Below, in pieces: positions 29,244 to 38,075 of a stretch of 61,601 nucleotides of DNA. Made by a program: the position numbers and the translations under genes. The notes under the pieces were generated by a model that saw only the letters and a list, made by a program, of their open reading frames with translations, did no database searches and was not told where the DNA came from. Position 1 is the first letter of the stretch. Every line of letters starts with the position of its first letter. The stretch comes from Bacteroides caecigallinarum (GTDB lineage Bacteria; Bacteroidota; Bacteroidia; Bacteroidales; Bacteroidaceae). Location of the stretch: NCBI RefSeq assembly GCF_021530995.1, contig NZ_JADYTF010000004.1, positions 1-61,601 on the forward strand. The letters are read 5' to 3'.

Positions 29244-30161
29244 ATGAATAAACAGGTAGCAAACGGACAAATTATAATAAAGTATAAGCAATATTTGAGA
29301 TTGGAGAAATCGCTTTCCGAGAATACTATTATGGCATATACTGCCGATTTGGAAAAGCTTGTTCTTTATCTGGAGGAGGAAAGAATAGATATACTGGATG
29401 TGAATTTGGAGAATCTTGAAAACTTTACGGCATGTTTGAGAGATATTGGTATTTGTCCACGTTCACAGGCAAGAATACTTTCTGGAATACGTTCGTTTTA
29501 TCATTATTTACTTTTGGAAGAGTATATACAACAGGATCCTACTGAACTGCTTGAGTCTCCTCAGATAGGCAAGCATTTGCCTGATGTGTTGAGTGTTGAA
29601 GATATTGATAATCTGATAAACTCAATTGACAGAAGCACAAGGGAAGGACAAAGAAATTGTGCTATTCTTGAAACGCTTTACAGTTGTGGACTGCGAGTGT
29701 CGGAGTTGTGTAACTTGAAAATCTCTGATTTGTATCTTGACGAAGGTTTCATAAAGGTGGAAGGAAAAGGAAACAAACAAAGACTTGTACCTATTTCGCC
29801 AAAAGCCATTAAGGAAATAAAGAATTATTTTATGTCAAGAAATGAAGGGCTTATAAAACCGGGATACGAAGATTTTGTGTTTATAAGTAAATTCGGAAAG
29901 AATATATCCAGAATTATGGTTTTTCATATCATTAAAGAGCTTGCAAACAGAATTGGAATTAAAAAGGCCATTAGTCCTCATACTTTCAGACATTCTTTCG
30001 CTACTCATCTGCTGGAAGGAGGTGCCAATTTAAGGGCTATACAATGTATGTTGGGACATGAAAGTATAGGAACAACTGAAATTTATACTCACATAGACCG
30101 GACAAGATTGAGAAACGAAATAATCAATCATCATCCACGAAATAGCAAAAAACATATTTAA
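29244..30161 (+). CDS. xerD: tyrosine recombinase XerC/XerD
   Basis: Resolves chromosome dimers at dif. The 305-residue protein has the SAM-like N-terminal domain (residues 12-95) and a full catalytic set: Arg151 (GLRVSEL), Lys175 (EGKGNKQR), His246 and Arg249 (HTFRH), His272 (LGHES) and Tyr281 (IYTH). XerC and XerD cannot be told apart by eye; the symbol xerD follows the usual Bacteroides annotation. The neighbourhood is housekeeping, so this is not an element integrase. Confidence 0.88.
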   Translation: MNKQVANGQIIIKYKQYLRLEKSLSENTIMAYTADLEKLVLYLEEERIDILDVNLENLENFTACLRDIGICPRSQARILSGIRSFYHYLLLEEYIQQDPTELLESPQIGKHLPDVLSVEDIDNLINSIDRSTREGQRNCAILETLYSCGLRVSELCNLKISDLYLDEGFIKVEGKGNKQRLVPISPKAIKEIKNYFMSRNEGLIKPGYEDFVFISKFGKNISRIMVFHIIKELANRIGIKKAISPHTFRHSFATHLLEGGANLRAIQCMLGHESIGTTEIYTHIDRTRLRNEIINHHPRNSKKHI

Positions 30162-30249
30162 AATAGTGATTTCTATCATTTTTAAGTATTTTTCATTTGT
30201 AGTTATATAAAAAAACGGATAAAATAGAACTAAACTATATCTTTTTTCG

Positions 30250-30257
30250 TATCTTTG
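30250..30257 (+). promoter_or_regulatory. -7 box of the TPR lipoprotein gene
   Basis: TATCTTTG, followed by a long A/T-rich leader to the ATG at 30324, as is common for strongly expressed Bacteroidales genes. AAAACGGATA lies at 30212-30221, near -33. Confidence 0.7.
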
Positions 30258-30323
30258 CCCCCGAGTGAACATAAATTAAAAAAGATAAATTTATTAATTA
30301 TACAAACCTAATTTTTTTAAATC

Positions 30324-31997
30324 ATGATTAAGAAGTTGTATTTGCCTATCGTGGCATTATTAGTTCTTGCTTTCTCTTCATGTAGCAAGATGGGAGAATT
30401 GTCTTCTGACTACTTCACTACAAATCCTGAAGTTTTGGAAGCTGTTGGAGGTAAGGTTCCTGTAACAATCACAGGTAAGTTCCCTGAAAAGTATTTTAAG
30501 AAAACTGCAACTGTAGAAGTTACTCCGGTTTTAAGATGGGAAGGCGGCGAAGCTAAAGGTCAGCCAGCTATGTTCCAGGGTGAAAAAGTACAAGGAAACG
30601 ACCAGACTATTTCTTACAAAGCTGGTGGTACTTATACTATGAAAGCTTCTTTCGACTATGTTCCAGAAATGGCTAAGTCTGAACTTTATCTTGATTTCAA
30701 GATTAAGAAAGGAAAGAAAGAATACACAATTCCTTCTGTAAAAATCGCTGACGGTGTTATCGCTACATCAGAACTTCCTACTGTAGCTTCTGCTAATGCT
30801 GCTAATGCTGCAGATGCTTTCCAGCGTATCATTAAGCAGGCTAAGGAAGCTCAGATTATGTTCTTGATTCAGCAGGCTAACCTTCGTTCAAGCGAATTGA
30901 AAGCTGAAGGTATCAAAGATTTCCACAAGCAGGTAGCTGTTGTTGCTGGTGATACTAAGAACTACAAGCTTAACAATATCGAGATTTCTGCTTATGCTTC
31001 ACCTGATGGTGGTGTTAAACTGAACACAGGATTGGCTGAAAAACGTCAGGACAACACTGAAAAATACATGAAACAGCAGTTGAAGAAAGGTAAGATTGAA
31101 ACTACAGTTGATACTGAATACACAGCTCAGGACTGGGAAGGTTTCCAGGAATTGGTTTCTAAATCAGACATCCAGGACAAAGATCTTATCTTGCGTGTTC
31201 TTTCAATGTATCAGGATCCAGAACAGCGTGAAACTGAAATCAAGAACATCTCTTCAGTTTACAAGACATTGGCTGACGAAATCCTTCCTCAGTTACGTCG
31301 TGCTCGCTTGACTGCTAACTATGATGTTATCGGCCGTAGCGACGAAGAAATCAATGCTGCATTCGATTCAGATGCATCAGTATTGAGCGTAGAAGAACTT
31401 TTGTATGCTGCTACTTTGACTAACGACAACGCTCGCAAAGAAGCTATCTACAAGAAGACTATCGAAATGTATCCTAACGACTATCGTGCATACAACAACC
31501 TTGGTGAAATGGCATACGTATCAGACAAAGCTACTGCTGAAAAATACTTCAAACAGGCTGCTAGCAAAAACGCTAACGCTCCTGAAGTTAACACTAACCT
31601 CGGTTTGATCGAATTGGTTAAAGGTAATGTAGCTAATGCTGAAACTTATCTTGCTAAGGCAACAGGTGCTAACACAGCTAACGAAGCTCTTGGTAACTTG
31701 TATATCAAACAGGGTCAGTATGACAAGGCTGTAGCTGCATTCGGTGATACTAAGACTAACTCTGCTGCTTTGGCTCAGATCTTGGCTAAAGACTACAACA
31801 AAGCTAAGAATACTTTGACTGCAGTTAAGAATCCAGATGCTTACACTGACTATTTGATGGCTATCGTTGGTGCTAGAACTAACAATGCTGACTTGGTTAA
31901 GACTAGCATGGCTAAGGTTGCTCAGAAAGACGCTGCTCTTGCTGCTAAAGCTGCAAACGACCGTGAATTTGCTAAATATGCAAACGAAATCAAGTAA
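30324..31997 (+). CDS. OmpA-like and TPR-repeat lipoprotein
   Basis: A 557-residue lipoprotein (signal LLVLAFSSCSKMG). The N-terminal part (about 30-150) is strand-rich. Residues about 200-250 contain IEISAYASPDGG and AEKRQDNTEKYM, like the peptidoglycan-binding OmpA C-terminal domain. The rest (about 350-520) is a helical array with TPR-type repeats (YPNDYRAYNNLGEMAYVSDK, EVNTNLGLIELVKGN). Codon use is strongly biased towards GCT, GAA, GGT, AAC and AAG compared with neighbours, which suggests high expression. It ends at a strong terminator and is a single-gene unit. The precise role is unknown; envelope structure or assembly is likely. Confidence 0.8.
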   Translation: MIKKLYLPIVALLVLAFSSCSKMGELSSDYFTTNPEVLEAVGGKVPVTITGKFPEKYFKKTATVEVTPVLRWEGGEAKGQPAMFQGEKVQGNDQTISYKAGGTYTMKASFDYVPEMAKSELYLDFKIKKGKKEYTIPSVKIADGVIATSELPTVASANAANAADAFQRIIKQAKEAQIMFLIQQANLRSSELKAEGIKDFHKQVAVVAGDTKNYKLNNIEISAYASPDGGVKLNTGLAEKRQDNTEKYMKQQLKKGKIETTVDTEYTAQDWEGFQELVSKSDIQDKDLILRVLSMYQDPEQRETEIKNISSVYKTLADEILPQLRRARLTANYDVIGRSDEEINAAFDSDASVLSVEELLYAATLTNDNARKEAIYKKTIEMYPNDYRAYNNLGEMAYVSDKATAEKYFKQAASKNANAPEVNTNLGLIELVKGNVANAETYLAKATGANTANEALGNLYIKQGQYDKAVAAFGDTKTNSAALAQILAKDYNKAKNTLTAVKNPDAYTDYLMAIVGARTNNADLVKTSMAKVAQKDAALAAKAANDREFAKYANEIK

Positions 31998-32028
31998 TTT
32001 AGTTTATAATTCATTGAACTAATATATA

Positions 32029-32057
32029 GGTCGGGACGTGAGTTCCGACCTTTTTTT
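32029..32057 (+). terminator. terminator of the TPR lipoprotein gene
   Basis: GGTCGGGAC (32029-32037) pairs with GTTCCGACC (32042-32050) around a four-base loop, then seven T. Confidence 0.88.
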
Positions 32058-32132
32058 ATAAATAATGGTAGGTCGATTGTTTGGTTTACGCCTTTTTTGT
32101 GTATTTTCGCGGATAATAAACTCTTATAATAT

Positions 32133-33140
32133 ATGAAGATACTAATTAGAGTCATTTTTTTCTGTGCTTTAATAATTATTACATCCTGTGGCGAGAATAC
32201 TAAATTTACACTCAGTGGTGAGCTTAGCAATAAGAAAGAAAAGTACATATATGCTGTATATGATGACCCCATAGCTAAAATAGATACAATAAAACCTACA
32301 GAAGGGAAGTTTGAATATTCATTCATTCCGGACACGATAACTATTTTCAGGTTAGTAAATGATTCCGGATTGGCTATACCTGTATTTGCTGACAAAGGGT
32401 GGAAAGTTAAATTCAATGGAAGCTTTGCCAATCCTATAATATCAGGTAATGGCCCAAATGATGAACTTAATAAATTTAGAGAACAATGCAGGAAAGATAC
32501 ATCAAATATTCTGTCATTGGCAAAAGAGTTTATATTGCAAAACAGAATGTCGTATGCTTCAGCATATATTTTCAACGAACATTTTATACAGAAGGCTAAT
32601 CCAGATATTAAAGAGTTGCAGGAAATTATAGCCCAGATGGACGGTCATGTGAAAGACTGTAGGGTAGTTGATATTATACAGAAAACTCTTTCGGAAAATA
32701 AGGAGAATTCATCTGAATATCTGAGTTATTTCTCTTGTAGAGATCGCAAAGGAAAATATGTTTCATGGAGCAGTAAAGAAGAACAATACACGCTAGTTAA
32801 TATATGGGCTTCATGGGATGAAAAAAGTATAGAATTAAGGGATTCACTTTATAATAATATCAAGAAACTTCCTAAAAATGAATTCCGAGTGTTGAATATT
32901 TCTCTTGATTTCGATAAGAAAGGATGGGAAAATAAATGTAAGGAAGAAAGTGAACAATGGATAGAGACGTGCGATTTTGAAGGATGGCAAAATACGATAG
33001 TAAAGCAGATGCAGATATCAAAACTTCCATACAATATTCTCGTGTCTAAAAATAGAAAGATTATAACATCATGTATATATGGTGATGAACTTATAGAAAA
33101 AGTAGATAGTCTGATACAGGAAAACAAGAAAAAGAAATAA
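32133..33140 (+). CDS. DUF4369/TlpA-like lipoprotein lacking the CxxC motif
   Basis: A 335-residue lipoprotein (IIITSCGEN). Its N-terminal part (about 25-110) resembles the DUF4369 sandwich found before TlpA-like thioredoxins in Bacteroidetes. The C-terminal part (about 205-330) keeps the thioredoxin outline: TLVNIWASWDEKS, FRVLNISLDFDKKGWE and SKLPYNILVSKNRKI with the cis-Pro position. However, the usual WxxCxxC is replaced by WASWDEKS, so there are no redox cysteines there. It probably lost thiol chemistry and now binds a partner or ligand. It starts 76 bp after the upstream terminator and ends 6 bp before comM. Confidence 0.8.
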   Translation: MKILIRVIFFCALIIITSCGENTKFTLSGELSNKKEKYIYAVYDDPIAKIDTIKPTEGKFEYSFIPDTITIFRLVNDSGLAIPVFADKGWKVKFNGSFANPIISGNGPNDELNKFREQCRKDTSNILSLAKEFILQNRMSYASAYIFNEHFIQKANPDIKELQEIIAQMDGHVKDCRVVDIIQKTLSENKENSSEYLSYFSCRDRKGKYVSWSSKEEQYTLVNIWASWDEKSIELRDSLYNNIKKLPKNEFRVLNISLDFDKKGWENKCKEESEQWIETCDFEGWQNTIVKQMQISKLPYNILVSKNRKIITSCIYGDELIEKVDSLIQENKKKK

Positions 33141-33146
33141 ACAATT

Positions 33147-34685
33147 ATGCTTGTAAAGCTATACGGAGCTGCACTACAAGGCATTGATGCTACAATAGTG
33201 ACCATAGAAGTAAACAGTTCAAGGGGGATAAAATTCTTTCTTGTAGGTTTACCGGACTCTGCTGTAAAGGAGAGTCATGAGAGAATTATGTCGGCACTAA
33301 ATGTAAACGGCTACAAGATTCCATGTTGCCAGATAGTTGTCAATATGGCCCCGGCTGATATCCGTAAGGAAGGCTCTTCGTACGACCTACCATTGGCAAT
33401 AGGTATAATGGCTGCCACTGGTATTGTATCATCTGAAAAACTGGGACAGTATCTGATTCTTGGAGAATTAAGTCTTGATGGAAGTCTTCAGCCTATTAAA
33501 GGTGCCCTGCCTGTAGCTATAGCTGCTAGAGCTCAGGGTTTTAAAGGATTTATTTTGCCAAAGCAGAATGCCCGCGAAGCCGCCGTAGTGAACAACCTGG
33601 ATGTTTACGGCGTAGAAAATATAAAGGAAGTCGTTGAGTTTTTCAACGGAACACGTACTTTAGATCCAACAATAGTACATACCAGAGAAGAGTTTTATCA
33701 GAATCAGACAGATTTTCCATTCGATTTTGCTGATGTCAAAGGACAGGAGAACGTTAAAAGAGCACTTGAAGTAGCTGCCGCAGGTGGACACAACATCATA
33801 ATGATAGGTGCCCCTGGAAGCGGTAAATCAATGATGGCTAAGAGACTGCCGGGAATATTACCGCCGCTTACGTTATCAGAAAGCCTTGAGACAACTAAAA
33901 TACACTCAGTAGCCGGCAAACTGGGAAAAGATATTTCACTCATTGCCACACGGCCGTTCCGTAGCCCTCATCACACCATATCGCAAGTAGCTATGGTAGG
34001 GGGAGGAGCAAACCCTCATCCGGGAGAAATAAGCCTTGCACATAACGGAGTTTTATTTCTGGACGAACTGCCTGAATTCAACAGAAGCGTACTTGAAGTT
34101 CTCAGACAGCCGCTCGAGGACAGACACATCACAATTTCCAGAGCAAAATATGTACTGGACTATCCAGCCAGCTTCATGATGGTAGCATCAATGAACCCAT
34201 GCCCGTGTGGTTACTATAATCATCCTACAAAGAATTGCGTATGTTCACCCGGACAAGTACAGCGATACCTCAATAAGATTTCCGGTCCTTTGCTTGACAG
34301 AATTGATATACAGGTAGAAATAGTGCCAGTTCCATTCGAAAAAATATCTGAACGGGAAAGAGGCGAAAGCAGTTCTATAATAAGAGAAAGAGTGATTATG
34401 GCACGTAAAATCCAGGAAAAAAGATTCGAAAAAGAGAAAGGGATACACTGCAACGCACAAATGACATCATCACTCCTTCACATTCATGCCCAACCAGATG
34501 CACAAGGGTTGAATCTGCTTAAGAATGCCATGACACGCCTAAATCTATCGGCAAGAGCCTACGACAGAATCCTGAAAGTTTCCAGAACAATTGCCGATCT
34601 GGAAGGTTGTCCGAATATTCTGTCGTCTCACATAGCCGAGGCTATAAGTTACAGAAACCTTGACCGGGAAAATTGGGCCGGATAA
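33147..34685 (+). CDS. comM: ComM/YifB-family AAA ATPase
   Basis: A 512-residue Mg-chelatase-like AAA+ protein; ComM is a hexameric helicase that helps branch migration of incoming DNA. Residues 1-170 are the Lon-like N-terminal domain (GLPDSAVKESHERI). Walker A is GAPGSGKS at 221-228 and Walker B is VLFLDELPEF. A zinc-like loop (NPCPCGYYNHPTKNCVCSPG) and the C-terminal Mg-chelatase domain follow. It converges on the CDF gene with 12 bp between stops, inside a shared hairpin. Confidence 0.93.
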   Translation: MLVKLYGAALQGIDATIVTIEVNSSRGIKFFLVGLPDSAVKESHERIMSALNVNGYKIPCCQIVVNMAPADIRKEGSSYDLPLAIGIMAATGIVSSEKLGQYLILGELSLDGSLQPIKGALPVAIAARAQGFKGFILPKQNAREAAVVNNLDVYGVENIKEVVEFFNGTRTLDPTIVHTREEFYQNQTDFPFDFADVKGQENVKRALEVAAAGGHNIIMIGAPGSGKSMMAKRLPGILPPLTLSESLETTKIHSVAGKLGKDISLIATRPFRSPHHTISQVAMVGGGANPHPGEISLAHNGVLFLDELPEFNRSVLEVLRQPLEDRHITISRAKYVLDYPASFMMVASMNPCPCGYYNHPTKNCVCSPGQVQRYLNKISGPLLDRIDIQVEIVPVPFEKISERERGESSSIIRERVIMARKIQEKRFEKEKGIHCNAQMTSSLLHIHAQPDAQGLNLLKNAMTRLNLSARAYDRILKVSRTIADLEGCPNILSSHIAEAISYRNLDRENWAG

Positions 34686-34706
34686 AAGCATTCCGAATTA
34701 TCCGGC
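34677..34706. terminator. hairpin across the comM and CDF stop codons
   Basis: GCCGGATAA (34677-34685) pairs perfectly with TTATCCGGC (34698-34706). The left arm contains the comM TAA and the right arm the CDF stop, so one palindrome ends both genes. No long T-tract follows on either strand. Confidence 0.6.
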
Positions 34707-35696
34707 ATTCATCTCATTCTCGTTCAGAATGAAACTTGACAAGGTTATTTTCTCAGGTTTAACCATTGGAGTTTTTCTGTGCCTACACGATTCAAATATA
34801 CATGTGTTGCACTTGGGTTTCTCAAAAATATCGCACGGATCAAGATGTAAGGTAAGCTGAACTTTTTCATTATATCTGTCGGTCAGAACCTTTTTGAGTT
34901 TCTCTCCTGCTTTATGTCCTTCGGATACAGTATAATACCAAGGCACGGTCAGGTCACAATCTATGTATATACAGTTACCGGACTTGATGACTTTCGTATT
35001 ATGTATATCTACCCATTCCGGCTGGCGGTTTTCGTTAAGCAAGTCTGCCAGTTCTTCCAGGAGTTTATCATCTGCCGTGTCAAGCAATCCGGCTATTGTA
35101 TTTCGCAAAATGGATACGCCAGTAATAATGATTATAGATCCGAAGATAAGAGCCAAGGCACTGTCTATCCATGCCAGACCTGTGAAATACAATACCAGCA
35201 ATCCTGCCACAAGTCCTATAGTGGAGTATGTGTCCGACTGCAAATGTTTTCCACCAGCCACCAAAGCCATAGAACCATACTTTTTGCCTGACCTGATGCT
35301 ATAATATCCCATAAGATAATTCAACACGCCCGATACTGCCACAATTACTATACCAATATCCAGTTTCTCTACCTCTGCAGGAACCAACAGACGTTTAACT
35401 GCTTCATAGATAATCATAACACCAGCCACACTTATCAGTATACCTTCTACTGAGGCAGAAATAAGTTCAATCTTTCCATGTCCGTACGGATGCTCCTTAT
35501 CTCCCGGTTTTGCCCCCCATCTGAGACAATAGAGACTTATAAGACCCGCGACTACATTTACTATACTCTCCATTGCATCTGTAAGTACCCCAACTGAATT
35601 TGTAAGAAAATATGCAATGAATTTTCCTATAAGTATCAGCCCGGAAATGAAAACTATACGTTTCTGGACTTTTATTTTCACCTGTTCCTCATCCAT
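34698..35696 (-). CDS. cation diffusion facilitator (CDF) metal transporter
   Basis: A 332-residue inner-membrane exporter of divalent metals (Zn, Co, Fe, Mn or Cd) driven by proton exchange. There are six hydrophobic segments in about the first 205 residues, with the metal-binding pairs in TDAMESIVN and SDTYSTIGL and the PYGHGKIEL loop. The cytoplasmic dimer domain follows. The tail has a Cys-rich CDIFEKPKCNTCIFESC block not usual for the family, which may bind metal. A minus-strand promoter box (TAACTTTG) is at 35719-35726. Confidence 0.92.
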   Translation of the reverse strand: MDEEQVKIKVQKRIVFISGLILIGKFIAYFLTNSVGVLTDAMESIVNVVAGLISLYCLRWGAKPGDKEHPYGHGKIELISASVEGILISVAGVMIIYEAVKRLLVPAEVEKLDIGIVIVAVSGVLNYLMGYYSIRSGKKYGSMALVAGGKHLQSDTYSTIGLVAGLLVLYFTGLAWIDSALALIFGSIIIITGVSILRNTIAGLLDTADDKLLEELADLLNENRQPEWVDIHNTKVIKSGNCIYIDCDLTVPWYYTVSEGHKAGEKLKKVLTDRYNEKVQLTLHLDPCDIFEKPKCNTCIFESCRHRKTPMVKPEKITLSSFILNENEMNAG

Positions 35697-35718
35697 AAAT
35701 TAAAGAATTAATCCGCGG

Positions 35719-35726
35719 CAAAGTTA
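35719..35726 (-). promoter_or_regulatory. -7 box of the CDF gene
   Basis: Minus strand TAACTTTG fits TAnnTTTG, 22 bp before the start codon. Confidence 0.6.
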
Positions 35727-35760
35727 TAAATAATAGATTTAACCGAAACAATAAATTATA

Positions 35761-35826
35761 TTAGCTTTTTCAAACGGTGTTTAAACAGTATTTAAATGGT
35801 GTTTAAACACCGTTTGAAAAAGCTAA
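35761..35826. repeat. 66-bp palindrome with three TTTAAA cores 11 bp apart
   Basis: Arms 35761-35786 and 35801-35826 are exact 26-bp reverse complements (TTAGCTTTTTCAAACGG.. at the outer edge). The 14-bp centre is itself close to a palindrome around TTTAAA. TTTAAA starts at 35780, 35791 and 35802. The site lies between two divergent genes, so it is not a terminator of either, and no T-tract follows. Confidence 0.85.
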
Positions 35827-35900
35827 CTTGATTAAATAAAATTCAAAACGGATAAAACCATCTTTGGGCTATTCAAATTGCACAGCTGATAAATAATGTA

Positions 35901-35908
35901 TATCTTTG
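35901..35908 (+). promoter_or_regulatory. -7 box of metG
   Basis: TATCTTTG with TTG at 35878-35880 for -33; the ATG is 49 bp after the box. Confidence 0.72.
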
Positions 35909-35957
35909 CACTCATATTAAACTACTTACAATAAAAAAATATATAACTATATAGCAA

Positions 35958-38000
35958 ATGGAAAAGAAATTCAAAAGAACAACCGTAACATCGGCACTTC
36001 CATACGCCAACGGTCCTGTACACATAGGACACTTGGCAGGAGTTTATGTACCAGCCGATATTTACGTCCGCTATCTCAGACTTAAGAAAGAAGATGTAAT
36101 CTTCATCGGCGGATCGGACGAACATGGTGTACCTATCACTATCCGTGCAAAAAAGGAAGGTGTCACTCCGCAAGACGTAGTAGACCGTTATCATACACTT
36201 ATACGCGACTCGTTCAAGGAATTCGGTATATCATTCGATGTTTACGGACGTACTTCATCTGAAATACATCACCAGACAGCTTCGGATTTCTTCCGCAAGC
36301 TTTATGATAAAGGCGAATTCATAGAAAAGACTTCTGAACAATACTACGACGAAGAAGCCAAGACATTCCTTGCCGACAGATATATCACCGGCGAATGTCC
36401 TCGCTGCCATGCAGAAGGCGCTTACGGCGACCAGTGCGAAAAATGTGGCAGCACCCTCTCGCCTACTGAACTTATCAATCCTAAGAGTGCCATCAGCGGC
36501 AGCCAGCTTGTAATGAAGGAAACAAAACACTGGTATCTGCCACTTGATAAGCACGAAGGATGGTTGCGCAAATGGATTCTTGAAGACCACAAGGAATGGC
36601 GTCCTAACGTATATGGTCAGTGCAAGAGCTGGCTCGATATGGGACTTCAGCCACGCGCCGTAAGCCGTGACCTAGACTGGGGTATCCCTGTTCCTGTAGA
36701 AGGTGCGGACGGTAAAGTGCTTTACGTATGGTTCGACGCTCCTATCGGATATATCTCAAACACTAAGGAACTGCTTCCTGATTCATGGGAAAAATGGTGG
36801 AAAGACCCAGAAACACGCCTTGTACACTTCATCGGTAAGGACAACATCGTGTTCCACTGTATCGTCTTCCCTGCCATGCTGAAGGCTGAAGGCAGCTATA
36901 TCCTGCCGGACAATGTTCCTTCAAACGAGTTCCTGAACCTTGAAGGCGATAAGATTTCAACTTCACGCAACTGGGCTGTATGGTTGCACGAATACTTGAA
37001 AGACTTCCCTGGCAAGCAGGATGTTCTGCGTTATGTCCTCACAGCTAATGCTCCTGAGACTAAGGATAATGACTTCACTTGGAAAGACTTCCAGGCACGT
37101 AATAACAACGAACTTGTAGCCGTTTATGGTAACTTCGTAAACCGTGCACTCGTTCTTACAGGCAAGTATTTCGACGGTAAGGTTCCTGCTGCAGGCGAAC
37201 TGACAGACTACGACCGCGAAACTCTGAAAGAATTTGCCGATGTTAAGGCTGAAGTGGAAAAACTTCTTGACGTGTTCAAGTTCCGCGACGCACAGAAGGA
37301 AGCAATGAACCTGGCACGTATCGGTAACAAATATCTTGCTGATACAGAACCTTGGAAACTTGCAAAGACAGATATGGGCCGTGTGGCTACTATCCTGAAT
37401 ATAGCTCTTCAGCTTGTTGCCAACCTTGCTATTGCATTCGAACCGTTCCTGCCGTTCAGCTCTGCAAAACTTCGCGGTATGCTTAACATGGATTCATTCG
37501 AATGGGAAAACCTCGGACGTACTGACCTTCTTGCTACAGGACATCAGTTGGGCAAGGCAGAACTTCTGTTCGAAAAGATTGAAGACAGCGTAATAGAAGC
37601 ACAGGTTCAGAAACTTCTTGATACTAAGAAAGCCAACGAAGCTGCAGCTTACAAGGCTAACCCTATCAAACCTACAATAGCATTCGAAGACTTCGAAAAG
37701 CTTGATATCCGTGTGGGTACAGTTTTGGAATGCGAAGTAGTGCCTAAGATGAAGAAGCTGCTTAAGTTCAAGATTGCAGACGGACTTGAAAACCGTACTA
37801 TCGTGAGCGGTATAGCACAGCACTACAAACCTGAAGAACTGGTAGGAAAACAGGTATTGTTCATAGCTAACCTTGCTCCACGTCAGTTCAAGAACGGTCT
37901 GGTGAGCGAAGGTATGATTCTGAGTGCAGAAAACTTTGATGGTTCACTGGCTGTTACTTCACTGCTTAAGGAAGTAAAACCGGGAAGTCAGGTTTGCTAA
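35958..38000 (+). CDS. metG: methionyl-tRNA synthetase
   Basis: Charges tRNA-Met. The 680-residue protein has the HIGH-type block [12 protein letters not shown], a zinc knuckle ([18 protein letters not shown]), the KMSKS variant KISTS (GDKISTSRN) and a C-terminal OB-fold tRNA-binding domain starting near residue 575 ([16 protein letters not shown]). It is a single-gene unit with a terminator directly after it. The large palindrome at 35761-35826 lies upstream of its promoter. Confidence 0.97.
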   Translation: MEKKFKRTTVTSALPYANGPVHIGHLAGVYVPADIYVRYLRLKKEDVIFIGGSDEHGVPITIRAKKEGVTPQDVVDRYHTLIRDSFKEFGISFDVYGRTSSEIHHQTASDFFRKLYDKGEFIEKTSEQYYDEEAKTFLADRYITGECPRCHAEGAYGDQCEKCGSTLSPTELINPKSAISGSQLVMKETKHWYLPLDKHEGWLRKWILEDHKEWRPNVYGQCKSWLDMGLQPRAVSRDLDWGIPVPVEGADGKVLYVWFDAPIGYISNTKELLPDSWEKWWKDPETRLVHFIGKDNIVFHCIVFPAMLKAEGSYILPDNVPSNEFLNLEGDKISTSRNWAVWLHEYLKDFPGKQDVLRYVLTANAPETKDNDFTWKDFQARNNNELVAVYGNFVNRALVLTGKYFDGKVPAAGELTDYDRETLKEFADVKAEVEKLLDVFKFRDAQKEAMNLARIGNKYLADTEPWKLAKTDMGRVATILNIALQLVANLAIAFEPFLPFSSAKLRGMLNMDSFEWENLGRTDLLATGHQLGKAELLFEKIEDSVIEAQVQKLLDTKKANEAAAYKANPIKPTIAFEDFEKLDIRVGTVLECEVVPKMKKLLKFKIADGLENRTIVSGIAQHYKPEELVGKQVLFIANLAPRQFKNGLVSEGMILSAENFDGSLAVTSLLKEVKPGSQVC

Positions 38001-38025
38001 TAAGATTATTACAGAATTTAATCAT

Positions 38026-38058
38026 AAAAAGGGCGGGATACGGATGTCCCGCCTTTTT
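38026..38058 (+). terminator. metG terminator
   Basis: AAAAAGGGCGGGA pairs with TCCCGCCTTTTT, giving a strong G/C stem with a T-tract. The flippase gene begins only 18 bp later and no promoter is evident in between. Confidence 0.88.
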
Positions 38059-38075
38059 CATAAAAAATCAGAAAC

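Noticed and set aside
29244-30161. Tyrosine recombinase as integrase of a mobile element
   Set aside because: It has the XerC/D length and motifs, with housekeeping neighbours, and no attachment repeats or cargo genes were seen.
35761-35826. Invertible promoter flanked by inverted repeats
   Set aside because: The centre between the arms is only 14 bp and contains no -7 or -33 element; there is also no adjacent invertase.
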